Shown here: positions 8,017 through 16,319 of the stretch, piece after piece
Position numbering within the stretch: position 1 is the stretch's first letter
Layout of the letters: each line of letters starts with the position of its first letter
Source of the DNA: JAFGOM01 sp964605795
GTDB taxonomy: Archaea; Halobacteriota; Methanomicrobia; Methanomicrobiales; Methanospirillaceae
Length of the DNA stretch: 25,587 nucleotides
Direction of reading: 5' to 3'
NCBI GenBank assembly: GCA_964605795.1
Contig: CAZSDZ010000042.1
Span: 1-25,587 of the forward strand
Notes under the pieces: model-generated
Told to the model about the DNA's origin: nothing
Databases searched by the model: none
The model's input: only the letters and a program-made list of their open reading frames with translations
Translations under genes and position numbers: made by a program

Positions 8017-9637
8017 TGTGATTGCACGGGATGGTCTGGCACGAGTCGGACGACTAGAGACAATAAACGGAGAGAACCTCTATCTCCCTGATGCATGCGA
8101 TACTGAAAAAATATTTCCTTCCCTTGCCCAGCAGAAGGAAACAAATATCCCTCCCATCGAGGATGCCTCTTTTATCGCCCGGTTTCCCTGGCCTTCGGAT
8201 TGTGAACCAGAGATGCTTCATCCCTGCCTCTCCCCTGATACCTTTCTGGCAGGGACGGTAATGACCCCGAACTGGCATATCCTTCTGCAAAACCCCCGCA
8301 GGTTCCTCCAGTACCTGATTCCCCAGAAAACGCAGGTACCACCTGATATCGCATGGTACCTGCCGGCAGCCGCCCTCCCTTCCAATGTTGCCATCCTTGT
8401 CTGTGCCGGCTATGATCTCTTTGATGTTACCGGTGTTGACCTGATGAGTGCACAGGGACTGTTCTGTCTTCCGGAAGGTCTGTACCCTGCAAAAGAGGCA
8501 TTCTCCCGGGAACTCTGCTGTTGTCCCGGGTGCACAAAAGAAGATCTTCTCACCCACAATCGTCAGGCGCTGCGAAAAGAACTCGCTCTTATCAGGTATC
8601 GGATCATGGATGGCACCTTTCCTGAGATGCTTGAGATGCGATGCAGGACCGATCCCACCTTTGTTAGTATTATCCGCCTCCTTGCAAAAGAGCCTTGCAC
8701 AGAGAAGGCGACCCCGGTAAACCGGTCAAAACCGCTTCTTGCAACCAGTACCGATACGCTCCGCAGGATTGAGATTGTGCGGTGGAGAGACAGGGTTATT
8801 CACCGGTATAAACCACCTGCTGCAGACGTAGCCGTATTTCTTCCCTGTTCTGCAAAAAAGCCCTATTCCCTCTCAAACAGCCACCAGAAGTTCTCGTCTT
8901 CAATCCGGCAACGGGCCCACGAACTCATCGTGACCTCACCGCTCGGCCTTGTCCCGAGGGAGATAGAGATCATGTACCCTGCAGCACACTATGATGTTCC
9001 GGTGACCGGGTACTGGGATCACGAAGAACGACACCTGATACAGGACACGATCTCACAATACCTTACCCTGCATCCCTACAAGCGGGTTATATCCCATCTT
9101 GCCGGAGATGCACATACCATCGTATCAGACGCGGCAGAGGCAGCAGGACTGACAATTGAGCGTACCTGCTCCCGCCATCCGACTGATCCCGCAGATCTTG
9201 CATGCCTCCATGAGACCCTTTCCGGAGAGCGGAAAGTAAAGAATGCCTCCTTAAAAGGGATGCTCTCGTATCAGTTCGGGTATGTCCCGGATACACGTGG
9301 TCTTGTACTGAAAGGAAGATACAAAAAACAGGTAGTTCTTGAGAGCCGGCGTCAGATCTTTAGTGTAGATCCAGACACCGGATTCCTTCGCCCGACATTT
9401 GACGGATGGAGGATACTGCCGACCGGGTACCGGGTCTATATCGATAATTTCCTGCCCCAGGGTGACATCCTTGCACCTGGCATCACTGAATCCGATCCTG
9501 CGATACGACCCGGAGATGAAGTTTTTGTGATTGGTGAAGCTGCCATGGCAACAGGCCGGGCAGTCATGGGTGGTGACGAGATGGTTCGGTCCAGACGGGG
9601 ATTGGCGGTGAAGGTACGGAAAGTTAAGAAGCTATAA
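8003..9637 (+). CDS. arcS: Archaeosine synthase ArcS (TgtA2)
   Basis: Acts after TgtA, modifying preQ0-15 in tRNA towards archaeosine; in many Euryarchaeota it works with a radical SAM partner, which is not in this window. The 544-residue protein is a diverged TGT paralogue. The N-terminal barrel (about 1-230) has lost the TDSGSFQ catalytic motif. The ArcS-specific motif PCSAKKPYSLSNSH is present at about residues 281-294. The C-terminal end (about 465-544) is a PUA RNA-binding domain with the characteristic GDEVFVIGE ... AVMGGDEM ... RRGLAVKV pattern. The ATG overlaps the tgtA stop by 14 nt, indicating translational coupling. The CCCPGC cysteine cluster near residue 170 corresponds to the TGT zinc site. 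Confidence 0.95.
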   Translation: MKRFSVIARDGLARVGRLETINGENLYLPDACDTEKIFPSLAQQKETNIPPIEDASFIARFPWPSDCEPEMLHPCLSPDTFLAGTVMTPNWHILLQNPRRFLQYLIPQKTQVPPDIAWYLPAAALPSNVAILVCAGYDLFDVTGVDLMSAQGLFCLPEGLYPAKEAFSRELCCCPGCTKEDLLTHNRQALRKELALIRYRIMDGTFPEMLEMRCRTDPTFVSIIRLLAKEPCTEKATPVNRSKPLLATSTDTLRRIEIVRWRDRVIHRYKPPAADVAVFLPCSAKKPYSLSNSHQKFSSSIRQRAHELIVTSPLGLVPREIEIMYPAAHYDVPVTGYWDHEERHLIQDTISQYLTLHPYKRVISHLAGDAHTIVSDAAEAAGLTIERTCSRHPTDPADLACLHETLSGERKVKNASLKGMLSYQFGYVPDTRGLVLKGRYKKQVVLESRRQIFSVDPDTGFLRPTFDGWRILPTGYRVYIDNFLPQGDILAPGITESDPAIRPGDEVFVIGEAAMATGRAVMGGDEMVRSRRGLAVKVRKVKKL

Positions 9638-9683
9638 CACCCATGGGTATAGAGAATCGTCCTCCTCTTCTGGAAGTGAATCC

Positions 9684-10523
9684 GTGTATACTATTACAGC
9701 AAGTCAAGAGATAGCAGAGAAAATATATGAGATCTGGGTAGAAGCACCCCATGTAACCGCCCATGCACAGGCCGGGCAGTTTGTTATCATCCGTGTTGAC
9801 GAGACAGGGGAGAGGATACCACTCACCATCTCTGCCATCACTGGTGACCGGGTACGAATCATCTTCATGGCCGTAGGAAAGACCACCCACGCCCTCGCAG
9901 GGATCCCGGTAGGAGGAGATATTGCCGATATTGCAGGTCCTCTTGGGAAAATGAGTGAAATAAAGAAGTATGGGACCTGCGTTCTTGTTGGGGGCGGAGT
10001 AGGAATTGCGTCACTGCCCTTTATTGCACAATCTCTGAAAAAAGTCGGGAACAGGGTCATCGGAGTTATTGGTGCAAGAAGTGCAAACTTTCTCATCCTT
10101 GAGGATGAGATGCAATCGATCTGCGATGAACTCTTTGTCACGACCGATGACGGGTCAAAGGGATTTCATGGATTTGCTGCAGATATCTTAAAAGAACTGA
10201 ATAGTGCCAGGAAACTCGATGCAGTATGGATAATCGGGCCCACTATCATGATGAAAGTAACCGCAGAGGTAACCCGTGAGAAGAAAATAAAGACCTTTGT
10301 CTCGCTCAATCCCATCATGGTGGACGGGACCGGAATGTGCGGGTCATGCCGGTGCAGGGTTGGGAATGAGACGAAATTTGCATGCGTGGACGGTCCTGAA
10401 TTTGACGCCCATGCAGTTGATTTCAATCTCCTCATGCAGCGTCAGAGGACGTATACCGAGATGGAAAGAATCTCTCTACAGCGGTTTCATGAGCATACCT
10501 GCACGTGCCGGGAGGAGCAATAA
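9684..10523 (+). CDS. nfnA: NfnA-like NAD(P)/FAD oxidoreductase subunit
   Basis: Small subunit of an NfnAB/sulfide dehydrogenase-type complex, which couples NADH, NADPH and ferredoxin by flavin-based electron bifurcation. It has a ferredoxin-reductase fold: an FAD-binding barrel (about 1-95, with RIPLTIS), a nucleotide-binding domain (VLVGGGVGIASLPF near 104-117), and a C-terminal [2Fe-2S] segment whose ligands are in DGTGMCGSCRCRVG and the later FACVDGP. Length is 279 residues, normal for the family. It starts with GTG 9684; no ATG exists in frame and a weak GGAAGTGA precedes it. It lies 46 nt after arcS and overlaps nfnB by one base (TAATG). The family also resembles the dihydroorotate dehydrogenase electron-transfer subunit, but the nfnB partner decides the call. 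Confidence 0.9.
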   Translation: MYTITASQEIAEKIYEIWVEAPHVTAHAQAGQFVIIRVDETGERIPLTISAITGDRVRIIFMAVGKTTHALAGIPVGGDIADIAGPLGKMSEIKKYGTCVLVGGGVGIASLPFIAQSLKKVGNRVIGVIGARSANFLILEDEMQSICDELFVTTDDGSKGFHGFAADILKELNSARKLDAVWIIGPTIMMKVTAEVTREKKIKTFVSLNPIMVDGTGMCGSCRCRVGNETKFACVDGPEFDAHAVDFNLLMQRQRTYTEMERISLQRFHEHTCTCREEQ

Positions 10524-11723
10524 TGGCAGTACGACCTGCCGATGAACGAGTCCGGGATTTTTTAGAGGTGGATGCCGGTTTTAGCAGGGAAGAAGCGATA
10601 GCTGAAGTAGAGCGCTGCCTTCAGTGCAAAAAACCATTATGTGTTGAGGGATGTCCGGTTGGGATCGACATCCCGGCTTTTATTGCTTTGATTGCAGAAG
10701 GGGATATCTGTGCTGCCGCAGGTCTTATCCAGCAGTCAAATATGCTTCCGGCAATATGTGGTCGTGTTTGTCCCCAGGAGACCCAGTGTGAAGAGCGTTG
10801 TATTCTTGGAATAAAAGAATCACCCGTTCGAATCGGACAGCTGGAACGTTATGTCGCAGATTACGCACGAAAAGAAGGGCTTTTACCGCCACAGAGAGGG
10901 AAAAGCACCGGAAAGCGGGTCGCCGTTGTGGGATCCGGTCCTGCAGGCATTACTGCTGCCGCAGAACTGGCAACAGCCGGGCATGATGTTATTATCTTTG
11001 AGTCACTTCATAAACCAGGCGGTGTTCTGACCTATGGTATTCCGGCGTTTCGTCTCCCGAAAGATATTGTTGATTACGAGATAAACCGGGTGTTATCACT
11101 CGGAGTCAGACTGCTCTGTAATCACATAGTCGGGCGGAGCATATCGATACAAGAACTGCTTGGCTATGATGCCGTGCTTCTCGGAACCGGAGCCGGGCTT
11201 CCGTATTTTATGAACCTGCCCGGAGAACATCTCAATGGTGTTTATTCAGCAAACGAGTTTTTAACACGGATAAACCTGATGCACGCAGATCAGTTCCCTC
11301 TTTATGATACTCCGGTTATCAGGGGAAGCCGGGTTGTCGTTGCAGGAGCAGGGAATGTTGCCATGGATGCCGCACGGGCAGCACGGAGACTCGGAGGACG
11401 GGTTACCCTCGTGTATCGTCGCCGCGAGGAGGATATGCCAGCGCGTGCAGCAGAGATAGCGCATGCGAGGGAGGAAGGTATCACATTTGTGACCTGTGCA
11501 AACCCGGTTGAGATACAGGGGGAAACGGTTGTGACCGGTGTCNNNNNNNNNNNNNNNNNNNNNNNNNNNNNNNNNNNNNNNNNNNNNNNNNNNNNNNNNN
11601 NNNNNNNNNNNNNNNNNNNNNNNNNNNNNNNNNNNNNNNNNNACCGGGTCTGCAACCGTTATTGAGGCGATGGGAGCCGCAAAGAAGGCTGCCAAAGCGA
11701 TATGCAGGATGCTGCAGGATTAA
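10523..11723 (+). CDS. nfnB: NfnB / GltA-like glutamate synthase small-subunit homologue, interrupted by assembly gap
   Basis: Large flavoprotein subunit of the Nfn complex. The part before the gap (340 residues) has an N-terminal domain for two [4Fe-4S] clusters (CLQCKKPLCVEGCP from C32, then CGRVCPQETQCEERC). It is followed by an FAD-binding GSGPAGITAA motif near residue 132 and a second nucleotide-binding AGAGNVAMDAAR segment. After 100 N the sequence resumes with TGSATVIEAMGAAKKAAKAI and ends in a stop at 11723, which is the family's C-terminus. The two parts are in different frames across the N run, so the gap length is a placeholder. Given a family length near 460-475, about 95-105 codons are probably missing (inference). 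The start ATG 10523 has GGAGG 7 nt upstream and overlaps the nfnA stop. The gene is probably intact in the organism. Confidence 0.9.
11543..11642. other. Assembly gap (100 N)
   Basis: Exactly 100 ambiguous bases inside nfnB. The reading frame does not continue across it, and the conserved segment holding the second FAD/NAD(P) motif is missing, so the true length differs from 100. Confidence 0.99.
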
Positions 11724-11732
11724 GAAAACGGC

Positions 11733-12215
11733 ATGCAGGAACTCGATATTCAATCGGATGAAGCGATAGAGAAGAAAATGTTCCAGTTGGAGATGGATCT
11801 TAACCACCATTTTTCCAAAAGAGATCTGCTGATACGGGCCCTTACCCGGTATGCCTATGCTCTTGAACATGAGATGCCTTCTTCTGCGCACATGGATGCA
11901 TTGGCAACTCTCGGTGATGCTGTCATCGATCTTGTCGTTCTTGCCCATCTCCTGCAGTCCGGAGAGACTGAGAAAGGAGTCCTCTCGACGAAAAAGAGGG
12001 ACCTGGTCAATATGTCGGCATTACGTGATATCGGTGCTGCACTCCGGCTTGAAGAATACGTGTTCTGGGGCAGGGGCGAGATCATCCAGCATGTCTGGAC
12101 CAGTGGGAGAGTTCTTGCAGAATGTCTCGAGGCAGTTATCGGGGCAATATATCTTGACAGTGATCTGCATGCATGCCGCGATGTACTCGTCGGTCTGGAT
12201 CTGATCCCTGAATAA
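11733..12215 (+). CDS. Small RNase III-domain protein with altered active site
   Basis: A 160-residue protein made of one RNase III domain with no double-stranded-RNA-binding domain, a mini-III-like layout. The signature helix reads LATLGDAVIDLVV (57-69) and the second metal-site helix LAECLEAVIGAIYLD (128-142). Compared with catalytic RNase III, D62 and E133 are kept. The signature glutamate two residues before LGD is alanine (A58), and the aspartate preceding the EA pair is glutamate (E130). Activity may therefore be altered or lost. It starts 9 nt after nfnB and is probably cotranscribed. RNase III proteins are uncommon in archaea, so its RNA target is unknown. The start ATG 11733 has no clear Shine-Dalgarno. 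Confidence 0.8.
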   Translation: MQELDIQSDEAIEKKMFQLEMDLNHHFSKRDLLIRALTRYAYALEHEMPSSAHMDALATLGDAVIDLVVLAHLLQSGETEKGVLSTKKRDLVNMSALRDIGAALRLEEYVFWGRGEIIQHVWTSGRVLAECLEAVIGAIYLDSDLHACRDVLVGLDLIPE

Positions 12216-12221
12216 TCACCA

Positions 12222-12227
12222 TTTTTT
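12222..12227 (+). terminator. Oligo-T terminator after the RNase III-domain gene
   Basis: T6 begins 7 nt past the stop codon, a suitable end for the nfn-RNase III transcript. Confidence 0.5.
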
Positions 12228-12358
12228 CCTATTGTAATAACTCTGGTTGCGATAATAACGGTCTTATCAAGAAATATCCGTGCAACACAGAACATGACAT
12301 GTTTAACCGGATCGGTATCACGGGTTTATGCGAACTCGTTCCTGACAGGAAGGGGCAC

Positions 12359-12366
12359 TATAAATA
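12359..12366 (+). promoter_or_regulatory. TATA box and leader of the UPF0104 gene
   Basis: TATAAATA predicts transcription start near 12388-12392. The leader then holds AGGTGAT at 12411-12417, complementary to the 3' end of archaeal 16S rRNA, 3 nt before the ATT at 12421. The promoter and ribosome site therefore both point to initiation at 12421, not at the ATG 147 nt further on. Confidence 0.6.
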
Positions 12367-12420
12367 ACATCATCACCAATTCGTGTTTAGGCAATCTGAC
12401 CCTCCATCACAGGTGATACC

Positions 12421-13479
12421 ATTAATACGTCGCAGAAACGGTGGATCTGGATCTCGCTGGCATTCAGTGCTGTTGTACTGTTCATCGTCCTTTTCTCGAC
12501 TGTTGATGAGAATACCCTCACCTACCTGGGAAAGATTAATCTCTCTTTTCTTGTTCTTGCAATCATCATGCGGTTCTTCTCGTGTGGTATCTGGGCTCTC
12601 CGGATAAAAGAGATGGCTTTGTCACTCGGATACCGGGTACCCTACCCTCATTGCCTCAATATGGTCTTTGCAAACCTTCTGATGGGAGCAATTACCCCTG
12701 GTCAGGCAGGAGGTGAACCGGTCAGGATACATGAGCTGTACCGGGCTCAGGTTCCGGTTGGTGATGCAACAGCAGTCGTCATCACCGAACGTGTTTTTGA
12801 TGCTTTTGTGCTTGTTCTATTTGGGATAATCAGTATTATTGTGATGCGGGAGATGGTATACGATCTTTCAATTGAGATCCTCATCGCTATGGGACTCGCT
12901 CTCACGCTCATGATCTTTTTTGTTATCTTTATCATCTTTACCGCGATGAAACCGGAGCCGACAAAGCGGATAGTAACACGATTTTTACACTGGCTGTATC
13001 AGAAAACAAAGATGCATTCAGTTCATCAGCTTATCAGTAAAAGTGACCAGGAGATTGAAAATTTTTGTAACGGGGTCTGTATGTACGCAGGTCACGGGAA
13101 GAAAGGATTATTTACCGGACTTTTTTGTACGGCAGGGTTCTGGATATCCGAGTTCATGGTTGCATCGGTGATCATGATGGGTCTTGGTCTTCCACCTAGT
13201 ATTCCTGAATCTTTTCTCTTTCAGCTCATTATCGCAACGGTAAGCATGATCCCCTTAACACCCGGAGCATCAGGAATTGCAGAACTTTCCGCTACGACCC
13301 TTTATGCACTCATCATTCCCTCCTCGATACTAGGTATCTTTATCCTGCTCTGGCGGGTTATCATGTTTTATGTAAACATCGTCCTTGGAATCGTAAGCAG
13401 TCTCATCATCTTTAAGAGAGAGATTAATCCGGTCGAGGACAACAAAGCAGATAATTTCGTACACGAGATAATTGATTAG
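12421..13479 (+). CDS. UPF0104 / LPG-synthase-TM family membrane protein, probable ATT start
   Basis: Multi-pass membrane protein of the family that holds the transmembrane domain of lysylphosphatidylglycerol synthases and archaeal AglD-like proteins, thought to handle lipid-linked substrates. Conserved family segments are present: TPGQAGGEPVRIHEL and, near the C-terminus, PLTPGASGIAELSATT. About eight hydrophobic segments are visible. The only ATG (12568) would remove the first membrane segment (ISLAFSAVVLFIVLFS) and the conserved lead into the second. The frame is open back to a stop at 12397 with no ATG, GTG or TTG. An ATT at 12421 behind AGGTGAT gives NTSQKRWIWIS... and 352 residues, a normal size. 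A base error at the start codon is the alternative. The exact substrate is unknown. Confidence 0.8.
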   Translation: MNTSQKRWIWISLAFSAVVLFIVLFSTVDENTLTYLGKINLSFLVLAIIMRFFSCGIWALRIKEMALSLGYRVPYPHCLNMVFANLLMGAITPGQAGGEPVRIHELYRAQVPVGDATAVVITERVFDAFVLVLFGIISIIVMREMVYDLSIEILIAMGLALTLMIFFVIFIIFTAMKPEPTKRIVTRFLHWLYQKTKMHSVHQLISKSDQEIENFCNGVCMYAGHGKKGLFTGLFCTAGFWISEFMVASVIMMGLGLPPSIPESFLFQLIIATVSMIPLTPGASGIAELSATTLYALIIPSSILGIFILLWRVIMFYVNIVLGIVSSLIIFKREINPVEDNKADNFVHEIID

Positions 13480-13516
13480 AGAAAGGGGGAATTATTTCAA
13501 CTAATTCGGATCTCTT

Positions 13517-13522
13517 AAAAAA
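13517..13522 (-). terminator. Oligo-T terminator of the carS-pyrE-purD-argF operon
   Basis: T6 on the minus strand about 43 nt beyond the argF stop, within the short convergent space shared with the UPF0104 gene. Confidence 0.4.
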
Positions 13523-13564
13523 GCAGGAACGCGAGGAAGGGCAGAGCGGATAAATCCCGATTTT

Positions 13565-14485
13565 CTATAACGAGATAGCCCCGGTCAAAAGAAGCATTAA
13601 CGCCTTTTGCACGTGAAGCCGGTTCTCTGCTTCATCCCAGACAACACTCCTCTCTCCGTCAATTACTTCGTTTGTTATCTCACGTCCCCGGTGGGCAGGA
13701 AGACAATGCATGACGATTGCCTCTAAAGAAGCATATTTCATCAGTTCAGGGGTGAGAGAGAAAGATGAGAAGGCTGCCATTCGTTTCTCGGTCTCATTCT
13801 CATCACCCATCGATACCCAGGTATCGGTAATCACGACCTCTGCTCCTGATACTGCCTCGCGTGGATCATGGGTTATTTTGACATTACCCCCAATATCCCG
13901 TGCTTTTTTGAGAATGTCTGCACGAGGACAGTAATCAGGGGGGGATGCAACGGTTATCTCCATACCGGTCATGGAAGATGACAATAGAAGGGAGTTGCAG
14001 ACATTATTCCCGTCACCGATAAATGCCACTTTCTTACCCTGTGTCGTTCCGCAGTACTCAGTGATAGTAAGGATATCAGCAAGAATCTGGCAGGGATGCT
14101 CCTGGTCTGACAGTCCGTTGATGACCGGTATTGATGCATGGAATGCAAAATCCTGTACTGTCTGGTGGGAGAATACCCGCATCATCACGATAGAGAGAAA
14201 GCGTGATAGTACACGGGCAGTATCAGGTATCTCTTCGCCCCTCCCAAGCTGCATATCATCAGGATTCAGAAAGAGGGCAAACCCACCGAGTTCCTGGATT
14301 CCAACCTCAAATGAGATCCTGGTTCTCGTCGAGGACTTCTCAAATATCATACCAAGTGCCTTATTGGCAAGGTCTCTCCTGAAGAGATCGTTTTTCCGCT
14401 CTTTTTTCAAACACGCTGCAGTTTGAATCAGAAGGTGTAACTCATCAGGTGAGATATCGAGAATTGAGATAAAGTCCCGTTTCAT
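13565..14485 (-). CDS. argF: Ornithine carbamoyltransferase
   Basis: Cytoplasmic arginine-pathway enzyme converting ornithine and carbamoyl phosphate to citrulline. The carbamoyl-phosphate loop STRTR is in EKSSTRTRISFEVG near residue 52. The second motif HPCQ lies in DQEHPCQILAD and the ornithine-side signature HCLPAHRG is near residue 264. At 306 residues it is full length, and no key residue is missing. The ATG overlaps the purD stop by 4 nt (ATGA), so translation is coupled. It is the last gene of the operon. Confidence 0.97.
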   Translation of the reverse strand: MKRDFISILDISPDELHLLIQTAACLKKERKNDLFRRDLANKALGMIFEKSSTRTRISFEVGIQELGGFALFLNPDDMQLGRGEEIPDTARVLSRFLSIVMMRVFSHQTVQDFAFHASIPVINGLSDQEHPCQILADILTITEYCGTTQGKKVAFIGDGNNVCNSLLLSSSMTGMEITVASPPDYCPRADILKKARDIGGNVKITHDPREAVSGAEVVITDTWVSMGDENETEKRMAAFSSFSLTPELMKYASLEAIVMHCLPAHRGREITNEVIDGERSVVWDEAENRLHVQKALMLLLTGAISL

Positions 14486-15774
14486 CGAATCTCCTGCATG
14501 TGAGCGATACGCTTCTGCAATACCGTTTCGGTACCGATATCATGCCGGTACCAAACCTCTCCGTTCACGGAACGAGCGGCGTTTTCTGCCTGTATTTCAG
14601 CCTCTGCAAGGGTATTTCCGGTCCCTACAAAGGCAAGGGTGCGTGAAGATGCTGTTACAATCTCCCCTTCTCTCCATCCGACATTGGCATAATACAGAGA
14701 GGCAGGGTGATAGTGACCAATGGAGACCGGCATACCCGGTTGTGGATTATCAGGATATCCCTGTGGTACGAGATATTTACAGACCGTAGCCAGTTTTTTA
14801 AATCGGACCTCAAAAGAATCAAGAGTTCCTTCGGTAATTGCCGTTACCAGATCGAATGGATCAGAGTCAAGCAGGGTAAGAACGTTCATTGCTTCAGGAT
14901 CGCCAAACCGGGCATTACATTCGATAACCATCGGGCCCCTGCTGGTATTCATGAACTGGCCGTATAATATTCCACAGAATGGAGTTTCTTCTTCTGCAAG
15001 AGCATCGATAATTTTCTGCATGATACCGAGTGCCTGTTTGTAATCGGTTTGTGTTACAAAGGGAAGGCTATGGGTTTGTAGGCTGTATGAACCCATACCG
15101 CCGGTATTTGGCCCTTTATCTCCTTCATACGCACGTTTATGATCCTGCACAAGAGGCATTGGTACAAGAGTCTTTCCATCAGAGAATGCCTGAAGGGTAA
15201 ATTCTTCACCGATGAGACGTTCTTCAATGACGATGCCATCCTGAAGTGACCTGATGTACTCAATCAATGCATTACGATCACCATGTTCACCCATGATCCT
15301 GACCCCTTTCCCTCCGGTCAGTCCGATGGGTTTAATGGCATAATCTCTCTCGTGGGCTATGAGAAATTCTTCTGCAGATGCGGTATCATGAAAAACGCAG
15401 TAATCAGGGCATCCGGGAATGGTATGTCGTTTCATTAAATCCCGGCAGAATGCCTTGTCAGTCTCGATTCTTGCTGCAGCACGGGTGGGACCGATGCACC
15501 TGATTCCCATCTCGCAGAGTGCGTCCACGACACCTGCCTCCAGGGGGGCTTCAGGTCCGATAATTGCATGGGTTATCGTATTATTGCCTGCAAAGGAGAG
15601 GATTTGTGGGATATGGGTCTCGTTCCCGATATGTATCTCTTTGGTATATTCTGCAATTCCGGGATTTATCCTGCTCATTACTGCAAAAAGAGTTATTCTT
15701 TTACTCCTGCCGAGTGCAGATGCAATGGCATGCTCCCGTCCTCCGCCTCCCACAATGAGAATTCTCATATCCAT
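14482..15774 (-). CDS. purD: Phosphoribosylamine-glycine ligase (GAR synthetase)
   Basis: ATP-grasp enzyme of purine synthesis that joins phosphoribosylamine and glycine. It starts with the nucleotide-binding-like ILIVGGGGREHAIA, typical of PurD. The signatures KPIGLTGGKGV (ATP-grasp loop) and ECNARFGDPEAMN (metal/ATP site) are both present. At 430 residues it is full length. Two starts are close together: ATG 15774 (MDM) and ATG 15768; the second places the methionine directly before the conserved RILIVGG. It lies 32 nt after pyrE and overlaps argF by 4 nt. Confidence 0.97.
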   Translation of the reverse strand: MDMRILIVGGGGREHAIASALGRSKRITLFAVMSRINPGIAEYTKEIHIGNETHIPQILSFAGNNTITHAIIGPEAPLEAGVVDALCEMGIRCIGPTRAAARIETDKAFCRDLMKRHTIPGCPDYCVFHDTASAEEFLIAHERDYAIKPIGLTGGKGVRIMGEHGDRNALIEYIRSLQDGIVIEERLIGEEFTLQAFSDGKTLVPMPLVQDHKRAYEGDKGPNTGGMGSYSLQTHSLPFVTQTDYKQALGIMQKIIDALAEEETPFCGILYGQFMNTSRGPMVIECNARFGDPEAMNVLTLLDSDPFDLVTAITEGTLDSFEVRFKKLATVCKYLVPQGYPDNPQPGMPVSIGHYHPASLYYANVGWREGEIVTASSRTLAFVGTGNTLAEAEIQAENAARSVNGEVWYRHDIGTETVLQKRIAHMQEIR

Positions 15775-15806
15775 GATTGTTGGTAATCCGAAAGAGATTA
15801 TACTTG

Positions 15807-16319
15807 CTATTTTACGAGTTCGTTCAGTTTCGACAGGGAGATAAGAGTCACTCCAATATTTTTTAGAGCTTCTTCTGCTCCCTGCTCCCTGTCAACAACA
15901 CAGACAACTTCAGAAACGGTAGCGCCTGCGCCTCTTAATTCGGTTATTCCATAGATTGCTGACCCACCGGAGGTGGTGACATCCTCAACCAGAAGTACCC
16001 GCTTTCCTGCAACATCCCCGATAATAGTCCCCCCTGTTCCATGATCCTTTGAACTGCTCCTGATAATGGCATAGGGGAGTGTCATTGCCAGTGATGTAGC
16101 TACGGCGAGAGGGACACCTCCGACAGCAACCCCCGCAATACAGTCACAGGTTGCATTCTCTGCAATCTCTGCGGCTATTGCTTGTAATAATTCAGGATGT
16201 GTCATTGCAGTCTTGACATCGATATACGTACTGCTGCTGGTACCTGATGCCAGAACAAAATTACCGGTAAGAACCGCCTGATACTTTCGTAACAGAAGAA
16301 TTACCCTGCTTTCTACCAT
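15807..16319 (-). CDS. pyrE: Orotate phosphoribosyltransferase
   Basis: Pyrimidine-pathway enzyme forming OMP from orotate and PRPP. The 170-residue product has the PRPP-binding signature VLLVEDVTTSGGS near residues 109-121 and typical early segments GNFVLASGTSSSTYID and GVAVGGVPLA. The start is ATG 16319, chosen over longer upstream starts because a strong GGAGGT lies 3 nt before it and the upstream residues belong to the overlapping carS frame. carS ends 7 nt inside this gene (stop at 16313), so the two are translationally coupled. Confidence 0.96.
   Translation of the reverse strand: MVESRVILLLRKYQAVLTGNFVLASGTSSSTYIDVKTAMTHPELLQAIAAEIAENATCDCIAGVAVGGVPLAVATSLAMTLPYAIIRSSSKDHGTGGTIIGDVAGKRVLLVEDVTTSGGSAIYGITELRGAGATVSEVVCVVDREQGAEEALKNIGVTLISLSKLNELVK

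Noticed and set aside
9643..9714. Short ATG frame of 23 codons before nfnA
   Set aside because: Too short, not similar to anything known, and overlaps the nfnA start in another frame.
11538..11665. Apparent frameshift and early stop in nfnB
   Set aside because: Caused by the arbitrary 100-N gap; both flanks match the family.
12383..12607. A 74-codon plus-strand frame before the UPF0104 gene
   Set aside because: It is Ser/Arg-rich without family features and overlaps the membrane-helix frame that continues into the real gene.
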